Below, piece after piece: positions 23,122 through 33,199 of a DNA stretch of 64,000 bases. Below the pieces are notes generated by a model, which worked only from the letters and a program-made list of their open reading frames with translations, was not told the DNA's origin and did not search any database. Where the stretch lies: NCBI RefSeq assembly GCF_020524625.1, contig NZ_JAIVLL010000001.1:620001-684000 (forward strand), written 5' to 3'. Within the stretch, counting starts at the first letter, position 1. Each line of letters opens with the position of its first letter. A program made the position numbers and the translations under genes. This stretch comes from Brevundimonas poindexterae. Lineage in GTDB: Bacteria; Pseudomonadota; Alphaproteobacteria; Caulobacterales; Caulobacteraceae.

Positions 23122-23629
23122 TCCCCCCTCCCTCCTGTTCGTCTGTCTCGGCAATATCTGTCGCTCGCCGCTGGCCGAGGGAGCGTTGCGCCATGTGGCG
23201 CGGCAGCAGGGGCTCGCGCTGAGGCTCGACTCGGCGGGGACCGGGGACTGGCATGTCGGCCATCCGCCCGATCCGCGCGCGATCGCGGCGGCGCGCCGGA
23301 ACGGGGTGGATATCTCGGACCTGAGGGCGCGACAGGTGACGGCGGACGACTTCACCCGCTTTGACCACATCCTGGCCCTCGACCGGCAGAACCTCGCCGA
23401 CCTGCGCCGTCTGGCCCCCGCCGGCAGCACCGCCCGCCTCACCCTGTTGCTGGATCACGTCCCGGGGCGCGAAGGTCAGGGCGTGGCCGATCCGTACACC
23501 GGCACCGCCGCCGACTTCGACCAGACCTGGGCCGACGTCACGGCAGCCGCGGCGGGGCTGGTGCAAACCCTTCTCCCCTCCGGGGGAGAAGGTGTCAGGC
23601 GGAGCCTGACGGATGAGGGGGACGCCTGA
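23099..23629 (+). CDS. low-molecular-weight protein tyrosine phosphatase family protein
   Basis: About 176 residues. The P-loop CLGNICRS (C-x5-R-S) lies close to the N-terminus and the general-acid motif DPYTG in the second half, so the protein should be an active phosphatase of the Wzb/arsenate-reductase fold. It removes phosphate from tyrosine in this family. The start is uncertain: ATG 23099 overlaps the small acidic gene, while GTG 23105 and TTG 23111 would fit the family better. The last 18 or so residues (PSGGEGVRRSLTDEGD) are encoded by repeat copy 2 and are not part of the fold. Confidence 0.9.
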   Translation: MKVTLRVNPPSLLFVCLGNICRSPLAEGALRHVARQQGLALRLDSAGTGDWHVGHPPDPRAIAAARRNGVDISDLRARQVTADDFTRFDHILALDRQNLADLRRLAPAGSTARLTLLLDHVPGREGQGVADPYTGTAADFDQTWADVTAAAAGLVQTLLPSGGEGVRRSLTDEGDA

Positions 23630-23718
23630 CACGATACCGGAAGCGTGGGCGTTTGCTCTCAACCGCCCCCTCATCCGGGCCGCTCTCGCGGCCCACCTTC
23701 TCCCCCGAGGGGAGAAGG
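23569..23718. repeat. 150-bp inverted-pair repeat, copy 2
   Basis: Units 23569-23620 and 23666-23718 face each other. The left unit has the variable hairpin GTCAGGC-gga-GCCTGAC, the right unit GGGCCGC-tctc-GCGGCCC. Outer hairpins are based on CTTCTCCC/GGGAGAAG and the inner ends on GGATGAGGGG. Its total length equals copy 1. The left unit is translated as the end of the phosphatase gene, so the element inserted into, or replaced, that gene's 3' end. Confidence 0.85.
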
Positions 23719-24255
23719 ATCGCTGACCCGATGCCCCCAGCCATCACAGCCGCCCCCGAATTCCCGCGCCTTTCCAAAGCCCCTCCCGTTTCCCGACCCG
23801 ACTTGCCCGCCTCAGTCCAGCCGTATGCGACTCTCCTCCCGTCCCGTCGCGCGGAGGGCTCGTAAGGCCTGCGACCTTGTGAGCGGCGGGAGCGATGGAG
23901 CGGGGTTGGAGGAAGCCAACACCCGGCTTTCGGGCCTCAAGCAGCGAGGCTCCGCGAGCCGAGCGTTAGGCCCACCTTCATGCACCCTCGATCTCCGCCT
24001 CCGGGTGCGGGATTGGGGTAAGGGTCGAGGGGGATACTCGGCCGTTCCGGGAGGTGTCGCAGGACGCCCCCGCCCGTCGGAGGCGCTGCGGTAAGGCCCG
24101 AACACGGCCACCCGACGCAAGCTTCCGGAAAACCACCGCGCGGAGCGTCGGCCTTCGTCGAAACGGTAAACTCTAATCACTCCGGGCGAAGGCCCGGCGC
24201 TCCGCCTGCCCTCCACCTCTGCCTGCCGGGCGAGAGGCGCTTTCGCGCGCCGTCC
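23719..24255. other. 537-bp gap without a supportable protein gene; hairpin-rich
   Basis: Reading frames here are Arg/Pro/Ser-rich and look like chance. Several perfect hairpins are visible: GTTGG-aggaag-CCAAC (23905-23920), GGCTC-cgc-GAGCC (23948-23960), CCCTCGA/TCGAGGG (23985-24031) and CCGGGC-gaag-GCCCGG (24182-24197). I tested it by eye for RNase P RNA, tmRNA and SRP RNA core motifs and found none. It may hold an unassigned structured RNA or decayed sequence. Confidence 0.5.
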
Positions 24256-24837
24256 CTAGGCCTCGCGCCGCAGGAACAGCACCTGCGCCGCGCCATAGTC
24301 GCGCTGGTCCAACCGCTCATAGCCGGGGGTCTCGATGTCCGGCTCGGTCGCGCCGCGTTCGAACACCACGATCGCGCCGGGCGCCAGCCAGTTGCCCTCG
24401 ATCAGCCGGGTCAGGGTCTGTTCCCCCAGACCCTTGCCATAGGGAGGATCCAGAAACGCCAGCGTAAACGCCTCGCCCGCCGAGCCGGGGCGGGTGCCCA
24501 GATCGGTGGCGTCGCGGCGGTGCACCCGCGTCGCCCCCATCAGGCCATAAGCATCGGCATTTTCGCGGATGGCGCCGCGCGCCTCGTCCGCCGTCTCGAC
24601 GAACAGGCAGAAGGCCGCCCCCCGGCTCATGGCCTCAAAGCCCAGCGCGCCCGAGCCGGCGTACAGGTCCATGACCCGCGCCCTGGCCAGCGCCCCCCCG
24701 TCAATATCCTGGGCCCACGCCGCGTGCTCCAGCACATTGAAGACGGCCTGCCGCGCACGGTCGCTGGTCGGGCGGGTGCCCTGACCGTCGGGGGCGACAA
24801 TCGCCCGCCCCTTCAGCCGTCCGGCGACGATCCTCAT
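24256..24837 (-). CDS. rsmD: 16S rRNA (guanine(966)-N2)-methyltransferase RsmD
   Basis: Methylates G966 of 16S rRNA in the assembled small subunit head, using SAM. 193 residues. It begins MRIVAGRLKGRAIVAP and has TRPTSDRARQAVFNVLEH, the SAM motif VMDLYAGSGALGFEAMSRG and the catalytic FLDPPYGKGL. All are typical of RsmD. The start overlaps the stop of the upstream pseudouridine synthase gene by four bases, so the two rRNA-modification genes form an operon. Confidence 0.96.
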   Translation of the reverse strand: MRIVAGRLKGRAIVAPDGQGTRPTSDRARQAVFNVLEHAAWAQDIDGGALARARVMDLYAGSGALGFEAMSRGAAFCLFVETADEARGAIRENADAYGLMGATRVHRRDATDLGTRPGSAGEAFTLAFLDPPYGKGLGEQTLTRLIEGNWLAPGAIVVFERGATEPDIETPGYERLDQRDYGAAQVLFLRREA

Positions 24838-26258
24838 TTCGGCGTGCGACCGCCTCGCGGACCACCCCGGGCGGGCGGGCGACCGCCGCCACCGCCTGCC
24901 GGGCGCCCGCCTGAGCCACCCCCGGGCCGGCCGCCGGGTTTACCGCCCGGCTTGCCGAAGGACTTTCCGGCGGGCTTGCCGCCCCGTCCCTCGCCCCTCG
25001 GCTTGTCACCCCGGGACTTCTCGCCCCGGGGCTTGTCGATGAACTGGTCCTCGCGCGGCTTGAAGGCGCGTTTGGGCCGCTCGAGGCCCTCCCCGCCCTC
25101 GCCGTCCGGTCGGGCGCGGGGCTTGAACGATTTGGTGTGCTCGAACTTCGGCTTTGCCTTGGCCCAGCCATCCTTTTTCGGTGCCCGGCGTCCGGTCTCG
25201 GCGCGCTCGGCGGCCTCGGTCGTGGCGACGCCCGCCGCGCGGACCCGGCTGGGCTTCCTCGAGGGGTCCGACAGGGCCGAGCCCGACTTGCCGACCACCA
25301 CCGGGCCACGCGGGCGCCGGCCGGGGATGGGCGCGGGGGTCGAGACCGTATTGCCCTGCGGCAGGTTCTCGGGCCGGATATACTCGGCCAGCATCTCGCG
25401 GATCACCCGGGGGCCGACCTCCTCGACCGAGCCGACCGGCAGGGTGCCCAGCTGGAACGGCCCGTACGCCAGGCGGATCAGCCGGTTGACCGTCAGGCCG
25501 ACCGACTCCAGCACCTTGCGGACCTCGCGGTTCTTGCCCTCGGTGATCGACACGCTCAGCCACAGATTGGCCGGGCCGCGCCCGTCCTCGCTGGCCGTCT
25601 CTTTCGCCTTGTCGATGGTCGCCTCGATCGGGCCATAGTGGACGCCGTCGACAGTGGTGCCGTTCTTCAGCGTATCCAGCTTGTCCTGGGCGATGCGCCC
25701 GCGCGCCCGCGCCCGGTACTGTCGCACCAGCGCCGTGGTCGGTAGTTCCAGCGCCCGGCTCAGCTCACCGTCATTGGTCAGCAGCAGCAGGCCCTCGGTG
25801 TTGAGGTCCAGCCGCCCGACCGAGATCACCCGGGGCAGGCCGCTGGGCAGGGCGTCGAACACCGTCGGCCGCCCGGCCGGATCCATGTGCGAGGTCACCA
25901 GCCCGGCGGGCTTGTGATAGCGCCAGACGCGCGTCGCCTCGGCCGCGCCCACCGGCTTGCCGTTGACGGTGATCACATCGTCGCGGGTCACCAGAGTAGC
26001 CGGCGTGTCGAGGATCTTGCCGTTGACGGCCACCTGTCCCAGGCCGATCAGCCGCTCGACCTCGCGGCGGCTGGCGATCCCGGCCCGCGCCAGTGCCTTG
26101 GCGATCCGCTCGGTGCGCTTGGGCTCGGGCTTGCCGCCCTTGGCGTCGCGCGGTCCATCCTTGCGGTCGTATTTTCCGCCCGGTTTGCGGCCGGCAGGGC
26201 CGCCGCGCTCTTGACGCGGGCGGGGCTTCTTGTCGTTGTCTTTGGAATGACGGTCCAT
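24834..26258 (-). CDS. RsuA/RluB/E/F-family pseudouridine synthase with long basic tail
   Basis: About 474 residues. A short basic Gly/Arg/Lys head precedes an S4 RNA-binding domain (RIAKALARAGIASRREVERL), then the catalytic domain with GRLDLNTEGLLLLTNDGEL (catalytic Asp) and ENREVRKVLESVGL. The last 170 residues are low-complexity Arg/Lys/Gly/Pro, as in many alphaproteobacterial homologues. It probably modifies 23S rRNA (RluB-like), but the exact site is not decided by the sequence. The start at 26258 is preferred; the frame open to 26828 runs antisense through tadA. Its start region overlaps that of divergent tadA. Confidence 0.9.
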   Translation of the reverse strand: MDRHSKDNDKKPRPRQERGGPAGRKPGGKYDRKDGPRDAKGGKPEPKRTERIAKALARAGIASRREVERLIGLGQVAVNGKILDTPATLVTRDDVITVNGKPVGAAEATRVWRYHKPAGLVTSHMDPAGRPTVFDALPSGLPRVISVGRLDLNTEGLLLLTNDGELSRALELPTTALVRQYRARARGRIAQDKLDTLKNGTTVDGVHYGPIEATIDKAKETASEDGRGPANLWLSVSITEGKNREVRKVLESVGLTVNRLIRLAYGPFQLGTLPVGSVEEVGPRVIREMLAEYIRPENLPQGNTVSTPAPIPGRRPRGPVVVGKSGSALSDPSRKPSRVRAAGVATTEAAERAETGRRAPKKDGWAKAKPKFEHTKSFKPRARPDGEGGEGLERPKRAFKPREDQFIDKPRGEKSRGDKPRGEGRGGKPAGKSFGKPGGKPGGRPGGGSGGRPAGGGGGRPPARGGPRGGRTPK

Positions 26259-26765
26259 GATGAGCGGTTCATGCGCATGGCATTGGCCCTGGCGCAAGCG
26301 GCGGCGGACGCGGACGAGGTCCCTGTCGGCGCAATTCTGGTGGATGAGGCCACCGGAACCGTCATCGCCGAAGGTGCAAACCGGCCGATTTCCAGCTGCG
26401 ATCCCACGGCCCACGCCGAAATCGTCGCCTTGCGTGCCGGGGCCGAGGCACTCGGAAACTACCGTCTCACGGGCCTGACGCTCTATGTGACGCTGGAGCC
26501 CTGCCCCATGTGCGCGGGCGCCCTCAGTCTGGCGCGCGTCGGCCGGGTCGTCTGGGCCGCCGATGATCCCAAGGGCGGCGGCGTCATCCACGGCCCCCGC
26601 GTGTTTGACCAGCCGACCTGCCACTGGCGGCCGGCGACGGAGCACGGACTGCTGGCCGACGAGGCCGCCGATCTGCTGAAAGGCTTCTTCCGCGCCCGGC
26701 GGGGAACGGCCTCCGCCCGCGCCCGTTCGGAAGCCGAACCGACCCCCGAGGGACACCGCCCATGA
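26247..26765 (+). CDS. tadA: tRNA-specific adenosine deaminase TadA
   Basis: Deaminates A34 to inosine in the anticodon of tRNA-Arg(ACG); essential in most bacteria. About 172 residues. Zinc site HAE at residues 56-58 and PCPMC at 85-89, with catalytic Glu58; also EVPVGAILVD and GNYRLTG. The first ATG at 26247 makes the coding sequence overlap the 5' end of the divergent pseudouridine synthase gene by 12 bases; an internal ATG (MRMALALAQ) is an alternative start. The C-terminus has an Arg/Glu-rich tail. The stop overlaps the lipoprotein start (ATGA). Confidence 0.95.
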   Translation: MTVHDERFMRMALALAQAAADADEVPVGAILVDEATGTVIAEGANRPISSCDPTAHAEIVALRAGAEALGNYRLTGLTLYVTLEPCPMCAGALSLARVGRVVWAADDPKGGGVIHGPRVFDQPTCHWRPATEHGLLADEAADLLKGFFRARRGTASARARSEAEPTPEGHRP

Positions 26766-27166
26766 TCCGAGTCCTGATCGTCTGCGCCGGACTGACGGCC
26801 GCCCTGTCCGCCTGCGACAATCCCACACCGGTCAGCGACGACGGCGATGCCGTGCAGGAGCGGGCGGTTGAGGCGCAGACGGCCCGGCGCCGCACCGGGG
26901 CGGAAATCCAGGAGCGGATTCTGCACCGCCAGATCGAGGCCTCCTACGTCTGCGTCGGCGGCGACCGCCTGACCGTCGATTTCGATAACCGCCGCGAGAT
27001 GGCAACCGTGCGCAACTCGACCGGTGAGGCCTTCGATCTCTATCTGGAGCGGGCGGAGGACGGCATCTGGTATCGCGGCAGCGGCAATGAATTGCGCGGC
27101 TCGGGCACGGAGGCCGTCTGGAGCGTCAAGGGCCGTGACCCGGTCGACTGCCGGGCGGTCGACTAG
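26762..27166 (+). CDS. MliC-like lysozyme-inhibitor family lipoprotein
   Basis: 134 residues. The signal peptide ends in the lipobox LSAC (Cys near residue 18). The C-terminal half has the pattern of MliC/PliC inhibitors of c-type lysozyme: a Tyr-x-Cys start ([13 protein letters not shown]), the beta-hairpin [28 protein letters not shown] and a final Cys that could pair with the first. The predicted place is the inner face of the outer membrane or the periplasm. It is translationally coupled to tadA, with which it has no obvious functional link. Confidence 0.75.
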   Translation: MIRVLIVCAGLTAALSACDNPTPVSDDGDAVQERAVEAQTARRRTGAEIQERILHRQIEASYVCVGGDRLTVDFDNRREMATVRNSTGEAFDLYLERAEDGIWYRGSGNELRGSGTEAVWSVKGRDPVDCRAVD

Positions 27167-28266
27167 GTCGCGCCCGCCGCCTTCAGGAACGCGCGAACGC
27201 GGGCCGCCTCGACGTCGCGTGCCACGAATGCCTCGCCGATCCGGCGGTCCAGCACCAGGGTGAGACGCCCGCCCTCGGCCTTCTTGTCCTCGGCCATCCG
27301 GTCCAGCAGGGCATCCGCCTTGAAGGCCCCGACGTCGGACAGGCGCGTCGGCAGCCCCGCGGCCTGCATGGCGGTGGCGACCCGGTCCGCCTCATCTTGT
27401 GAGCACAGGCCTTCCCGGGCCGAATAGCCGAACGCCAGGACGCAGCCGAGCGCGACCGCCTCCCCGTGGGTCAGGAGGCTCTCGTCGAAGCCCAGTTCGG
27501 CCTCCAGCGCATGGCCGAAGGTGTGGCCGAGGTTCAGCAGGGCCCTCTGGCCGGCCTCTCGCTCATCCGCGCCCACCACCGCCGCCTTGATGCGCACCGA
27601 CTGTTCGATGGCCCCGGCCAGTGTGGTGTCGTCCACGCCGACCGGATCGCCGACCGCCGCCAGCGCGTCGAAATAGGCGGCATCGGCCAGCAGGCCATGC
27701 TTCAGCATCTCGGCCCAGCCCGACCGCAACTGCCGGTCCGGCAGGGTGCGCAGCACGCCCGTATCGGCCACCACCCGGCGCGGTTGGTGGAAGGCGCCGA
27801 CCAGATTCTTGCCGCGCGCGGTGTCGATGGCGGTCTTGCCCCCGACCGAGGAGTCGACCTGGGCCAGAAGGGTCGTCGGCACCTGGATGAAGTCGATCCC
27901 GCGCATGAACAGGGCCGCCGCCAGCCCGGCCAGATCCCCGATCACGCCGCCCCCCAGCGCGACGACCAGACTGGACCGGTCCAGACCGTGCCCGAGCAGG
28001 GCATCGAGCACCTGTTCCAGCGTGCCAAAGCTCTTGCTGGCCTCGCCGGGCGGGACCTGCACCGCGTGAACCCGGGCGCCGCTCGCCTCAAGGGCCGCCA
28101 TGACCCGCTCGCCATGCAGGCCAAAGACCGTCTGGTCCGAGACCACCGCCACCGCGCGCCCGGGCCGAAGCTCCGGCCACTGGCCGATGGCCTCGATCAG
28201 GTTCGGGCCGATCACCACCTCATAGGGCCGGAACCCGGCGCCCGAGACCGCGACGATCCGGCTCAT
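27163..28266 (-). CDS. aroB: 3-dehydroquinate synthase
   Basis: Second step of the shikimate pathway; NAD- and metal-dependent conversion of DAHP to 3-dehydroquinate. 367 residues. Characteristic blocks are [52 protein letters not shown] and [12 protein letters not shown] with zinc-binding His. It overlaps aroK by four bases in the conserved aroK-aroB order and converges on the MliC-like gene. Confidence 0.97.
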   Translation of the reverse strand: MSRIVAVSGAGFRPYEVVIGPNLIEAIGQWPELRPGRAVAVVSDQTVFGLHGERVMAALEASGARVHAVQVPPGEASKSFGTLEQVLDALLGHGLDRSSLVVALGGGVIGDLAGLAAALFMRGIDFIQVPTTLLAQVDSSVGGKTAIDTARGKNLVGAFHQPRRVVADTGVLRTLPDRQLRSGWAEMLKHGLLADAAYFDALAAVGDPVGVDDTTLAGAIEQSVRIKAAVVGADEREAGQRALLNLGHTFGHALEAELGFDESLLTHGEAVALGCVLAFGYSAREGLCSQDEADRVATAMQAAGLPTRLSDVGAFKADALLDRMAEDKKAEGGRLTLVLDRRIGEAFVARDVEAARVRAFLKAAGAT

Positions 28267-28841
28267 GTCGACGCGCCACGCTGATGCTCGGCGATGGCGC
28301 GGATGATGGCGTCAACGGCCTGGGCGTGGGCGCCGGCCCCCACCTCGACCGTGACATCGGCAAAGGCGTAGATCGGATAGCGAACCTCGGCCATCTGCTT
28401 CAGCGTTTCCAGCGGATCGCGCCCCCGCAGCAGCGGCCGCGTGTCCCGCCGCCGCACCCGTTCGGCCACGACCTTTAGGTCGGCCCGCATCCAGACCGTC
28501 AGGGCCTTCTCCTTCAGCAAAGACCGGGTCTCGGCATTCATCACGGCCCCGCCGCCGGTGGCCAGCACGATCGGCGGCCCCTCGACCAGCCGTTTCATCA
28601 CCCTGGCCTCACCCGCCCGGAATTCGCCCTCCCCGTAGAGCGAGAAGATGTCCGAGACCGTCATGCCCGCGGCCTCCTCGATCTCGGTGTCGCCATCGGC
28701 GAAGGGCACGCCCAGACGGCGCGCCAACCGGCGCCCGACGGTCGACTTGCCAACCCCCATCAGCCCGATCAGGGCGATGGTGCGGTCGACGGTCACGGTC
28801 GGGAGCCTGTCAGGCTTGGCGGCGGCGGCGGCTGGGGTCAT
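28263..28841 (-). CDS. aroK: shikimate kinase
   Basis: Phosphorylates shikimate at O3 in aromatic amino acid synthesis. About 192 residues: Walker [10 protein letters not shown], the shikimate-binding [16 protein letters not shown] and GEGEFRAGE, and the central GGGAVM loop. The start at 28841 is the most likely; an in-frame ATG at 28874 adds 11 residues of no family likeness. It is divergent from xerD across 53 bases and coupled to aroB. Confidence 0.96.
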   Translation of the reverse strand: MTPAAAAAKPDRLPTVTVDRTIALIGLMGVGKSTVGRRLARRLGVPFADGDTEIEEAAGMTVSDIFSLYGEGEFRAGEARVMKRLVEGPPIVLATGGGAVMNAETRSLLKEKALTVWMRADLKVVAERVRRRDTRPLLRGRDPLETLKQMAEVRYPIYAFADVTVEVGAGAHAQAVDAIIRAIAEHQRGAST

Positions 28842-28894
28842 GATCCCTTCGACCTCTACACCATGGCGCGCCAAGCGCCACAGTCAGGGCACCC

Positions 28895-29812
28895 GTGACC
28901 CCCCAGATCGAAGCCTTTCTGGAAATGATGGCTGTGGAGCGGGATGCCTCGCCCCACACCCTGTCGGCCTATGGCCGCGATCTGGCCGATGCGGAGGCCG
29001 GCCTGAAGGAGTCTGGCGGCCTGATGCAGGCTGATTCGCCGGCGCTTGAGGCCTGGTACGCCGATCTGTCCCGCGCCGGACTGTCGGCGGCGACCGCGGC
29101 CCGGCGGCGCTCGGCGGTCCGCCAATTCTATCGCTTTGCCCTGTCCGAAGGCTGGCGGACAGATGACCCCTCCCGGCGGCTGGAAGCGCCTGCAAAGGGC
29201 CGGCCCTTGCCCAAGGTGCTGAGCCGCGACGAGATCGAGCGCCTGTTCGAACGGCTCGCCGAGCGGGACGGCCCGTCGGCCCTGCGGCTGCTGACGCTCG
29301 TCGAACTGGCCTATGCCTCGGGCCTGCGGGTGTCGGAGCTGCTGGCACTGCGGGTCGAGCCGTTCCGGCGGGATCCCGACCACCTGATCGTGCGCGGCAA
29401 GGGCGGCAAGGAGCGGCTGGCCCCCATCGGTCCTGCGGCGCGGCGGGCGGTCCAGGCCTGGCTGGCCGTGCGCGATGCCGCGCGCGAGCCCAAGGCCCCC
29501 GACAGCGTTTGGCTGTTCCCATCCTCCGGCGCGTCCGGCCACCTCACGCCGCGGCGTTTCGCCCAACTGCTGGAGCAGGCCGCCCTCGACGCCGGGCTGG
29601 AGCGGGGCCGGGTCACGCCCCATGTGCTCCGCCACGCCTTTGCCACCCATCTTCTGGAGGGCGGGGCCGACCTGCGGGTCGTCCAGACCCTGCTGGGCCA
29701 TGCCGACATCTCGACCACCCAGATCTATACCCACGTCGCCCGCGACCATCTGGCCCGGGTGGTGCGTGACAAACATCCGCTGGGACGCCCCCGCCCGCCC
29801 TCCGACGACTGA
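28895..29812 (+). CDS. xerD: tyrosine recombinase XerD
   Basis: Site-specific recombinase that, with XerC, resolves chromosome dimers at dif. 305 residues with a GTG start. The N-terminal SAM-like DNA-binding domain is followed by the catalytic domain with Arg in ASGLRVSELL (about 144), Lys in GKGGKERL, HVLRHAFATHLLEGGADLR (His243, Arg246), LLGHADIST and nucleophile Tyr278 in TQIYTHV. No mobile-element context is present, so it is the housekeeping recombinase and not a phage integrase. Confidence 0.93.
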   Translation: MTPQIEAFLEMMAVERDASPHTLSAYGRDLADAEAGLKESGGLMQADSPALEAWYADLSRAGLSAATAARRRSAVRQFYRFALSEGWRTDDPSRRLEAPAKGRPLPKVLSRDEIERLFERLAERDGPSALRLLTLVELAYASGLRVSELLALRVEPFRRDPDHLIVRGKGGKERLAPIGPAARRAVQAWLAVRDAAREPKAPDSVWLFPSSGASGHLTPRRFAQLLEQAALDAGLERGRVTPHVLRHAFATHLLEGGADLRVVQTLLGHADISTTQIYTHVARDHLARVVRDKHPLGRPRPPSDD

Positions 29813-29896
29813 ACCCCGCTTGCCCCCCGGCGTTAGGGCCACTAGGTTCCGCCGCCTTTCCCGGGGCGATGTCTCCGCCCGCTGCAGGATGCCTTC

Positions 29897-30843
<947 letters not shown>

Positions 30844-30847
<4 letters not shown>

Positions 30848-32733
30848 GCCTTAGCGGCCGAGCCCCGCGTCTGCTTGCGCCACAAGGTCGCGTACTCACC
30901 GCCCTGCCGCGCGACCAGTTCGACGTGGGTCCCGCGCTCGACCACCCGGCCGTCCTTGAGCACCAGGATCAGGTCGGCGTCGGCTACGGTGGACAGGCGG
31001 TGGGCCACCACCAGGGTCGACCGCCCGGCCCGCGCCTTCCTCAGGGTTTTCTGGATGGCCTGTTCGGTACGACTGTCCAGGGCGCTGGTGGCCTCGTCGA
31101 GGATCAGCAGGCGCGGATCGGCCAGCAGGGCCCGGGCAATCCCGACGCGCTGACGCTCGCCCCCCGACAACTTCAGGCCCCGTTCGCCCACCCGGGTGTC
31201 CAGTCCGTTCGGCAGGGTGCGGATGAAGGTCGCCAGTTCCGCGGCCTCGGCCGCCTGCCAGATGTCCGCCTCCTCCGCGCCCGGTCGGGCGAAGGCGATG
31301 TTGGCGCGCAAGGTGTCGTTGAACAGGGCCACATCCTGCGGCACGAGGGCCATGGCGCGGCGCAGCGACGACTGGGTCACCGCCCGTGCGTCCTCGCCAT
31401 CGATGGTCACACGGCCCGACTGGGGATCCAGCAGGCGCAGGGCCAGCTTCACCACCGTCGACTTGCCCGCCCCGGAAGGGCCGACCAGGGCGACGGTCTG
31501 GCCGGGCTCCAGCACAAAGCTCACGTGCTCCAGCCCGGCCGAGCGGGCATCGTGGCGGAAGCTGACGTCCTCGAACGCCAGGCACCCGCCCCGGGCATCC
31601 AGCGGCCGGACCAGATCGTGGGCGTTCGGCGCGTCCGCCACATGGGGCCGCTGTCGGGTGACCTTCAGCAGCTCCTCCATATCGATGAAGCCCTGCCGGA
31701 TTTCCCGATAGGCAAAGCCCAGAATGTTCAGCGGCGCATAGAGTGAGATCAGGATCAGCACCGCCGCCATGACGTCGCCGGGTCCGAGCCGCCCGGCTGC
31801 GGCCTCGAACCCGGCCATGACCGCCATGATGGCCAGACCCACATTCATGATCACAGCCTGCAGGCCGTTCAGCATGGCCAGCGAGTTATTGGCCTTCAGC
31901 GCCGCCTGCACATAGGTCGACAGCGCCTGCTCGTAGCGCGCGGACGTCCGGGTCTCGGCTCCGAAGGACTTGACCGTTTCGTAGTTCAGCAGGGCATCGA
32001 CTGACAGGCCGGCGGCCTCCGAGTCGGCCGTATTCATGGCCCGGCGATGTTCCAGCCGCCACCCGGCCATGCCGAAGGTCGCAACGGCATAGATGACCAC
32101 CACCCCGACCGCGACCAGGGCGAACCGCCAGTCGTAGCGCGCGCCCAGCACTCCGGCCGCCATGACAAGCTCGATGCCGGTCGGGGCCAGATTGAAGACG
32201 ATGATCCGTAGCAGGAAGTCCACGGCACGCGAGCCGCGCTCCATGGTGCGTGACAAGGCGCCGGAGCGCTTGGTCTGGTGAAAGTCCAGCGACAGCGACA
32301 GGGCGTGGGAAAAGGTATCGGCCGCCATCTTGCGCTGGGCCGCCGCCCGCACCGGGGCGAACACCACGTCGGACAGCTGCGGCGTGAGCGAGGACAACAG
32401 GCGCACACCGGCCCAGCCGACCGCGAAGGCGGCAAATCCCCAGCCGACGGCAACGGCAGCCCCCTGCCCCGCAGCCAGCTCGTTGACGGCAATGCCGAGC
32501 ACCACCGGCGCCGCCACGCCCAGCGCCTTGCCGGTGAGGGTCAGGGCGAGGGCCGCGATGATCCTCAGCCTCAGTTGCGGTGCGCCGGACCGCCCCACGA
32601 CCCCGAACAGATCGGCCAGCGCCTTCCAGGTCGGGGGTGTCTCCACAGGAGGATCGGCCGCCGATGCGCCGTCCAGAGCCTTGACCGCAGGGTCCGCCTT
32701 GCGCCCCCGCCCCCGTTCACCACGCATCGCCAT
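30844..32733 (-). CDS. ATM1-type heavy-metal/glutathione ABC exporter
   Basis: 629-residue half transporter: six membrane helices (residues about 50-340) fused to an ABC ATPase with Walker A GPSGAGKST, signature LSGGERQRVGIARALL, Walker B LLILDEATSALD and switch His in VVAHRLSTV. The membrane part has DFHQTKRSGALSRTMERG and LNYETVKSFGAETRT, typical of the ATM1/HMT1 branch (ABCB7-like) that exports glutathione conjugates or metal-sulfur species. It acts as a homodimer in the inner membrane. The substrate is inferred from the family. Confidence 0.9.
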
Positions 32734-32772
32734 CCGCCCTATATGGAGAGCGTCGCCGTCAGCTCAAAGGCC

Positions 32773-33147
32773 TCAATCGAGCGGACAGCGCGCGCGGTAC
32801 ACGGCCCGCTCGTCAATCGGGTGGTCGGGCAGATAGGCGATCAGCAGGGCCCCGCTCTCGGTGAAGCGAACCCGGCGCCCGCCCTCATACCGGTCTGACC
32901 ACCACAGGAAGGTGTCCCCGTCGCGGGTGACCGTCACAACCTCATGGCCGCGCCCGCTCGAGATTTCCAGCCGGTCGGGTCCGAGGGCCGTCATCGTCAG
33001 GGGGCGGCTGCAGGGATCGAAGCGCTCGTTCTCCTCGACGCTCAGCTTGTGATTGGGCCCGAGGGTCCAGTCTCCGACAAAGGGCGCGGTGAGGTCAGGA
33101 TCCTGGGGCGCGCCCAGGGCGAGCAGAAGAAGCAGCAGTCCGATCAT
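32773..33147 (-). CDS. small secreted protein, unknown
   Basis: About 124 residues with a short signal peptide (MIGLLLLLLALGAPQDP). The mature part is beta-rich (DRLEISSGRGHEVVTVTRDGD, FLWWSDRYEGG) with two Cys, one in FDPCSRP and one near the end in RARCPLD. No family is recognised. The ATG at 33147 is chosen since it starts directly with the signal peptide; a frame start at 33183 adds residues with no signal character. It lies 39 bases upstream of the ABC exporter gene in the same direction. Confidence 0.6.
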   Translation of the reverse strand: MIGLLLLLLALGAPQDPDLTAPFVGDWTLGPNHKLSVEENERFDPCSRPLTMTALGPDRLEISSGRGHEVVTVTRDGDTFLWWSDRYEGGRRVRFTESGALLIAYLPDHPIDERAVYRARCPLD

Positions 33148-33199
33148 GACCCGAGCATGGGCGGCCCGCTGTCGGCCGTCCACTGACGGAACCGGACGA

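Noticed and set aside
23645..24094. 149-residue frame and an antisense 134-residue frame (23812-24216)
   Set aside because: Arg/Pro/Ser-rich with no domain, and the first begins inside a repeat; both look like chance frames in GC-rich noncoding DNA.
23719..24255. RNase P RNA, tmRNA or SRP RNA in the hairpin-rich gap
   Set aside because: Core motifs such as GAGGAAAGTCC, the tmRNA tag for ANDNFAEE-like peptides and the SRP GGAAGGAAGC loop are absent on both strands.
24834..26828. Extension of the pseudouridine synthase gene to 26828
   Set aside because: The extra 190 residues run antisense through tadA and have no S4 or other conserved sequence; the start at 26258 fits the family.
28895..29812. 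Phage or island integrase
   Set aside because: The protein has XerD motifs and length, there is no tRNA or att-like repeat nearby, and neighbours are housekeeping genes.
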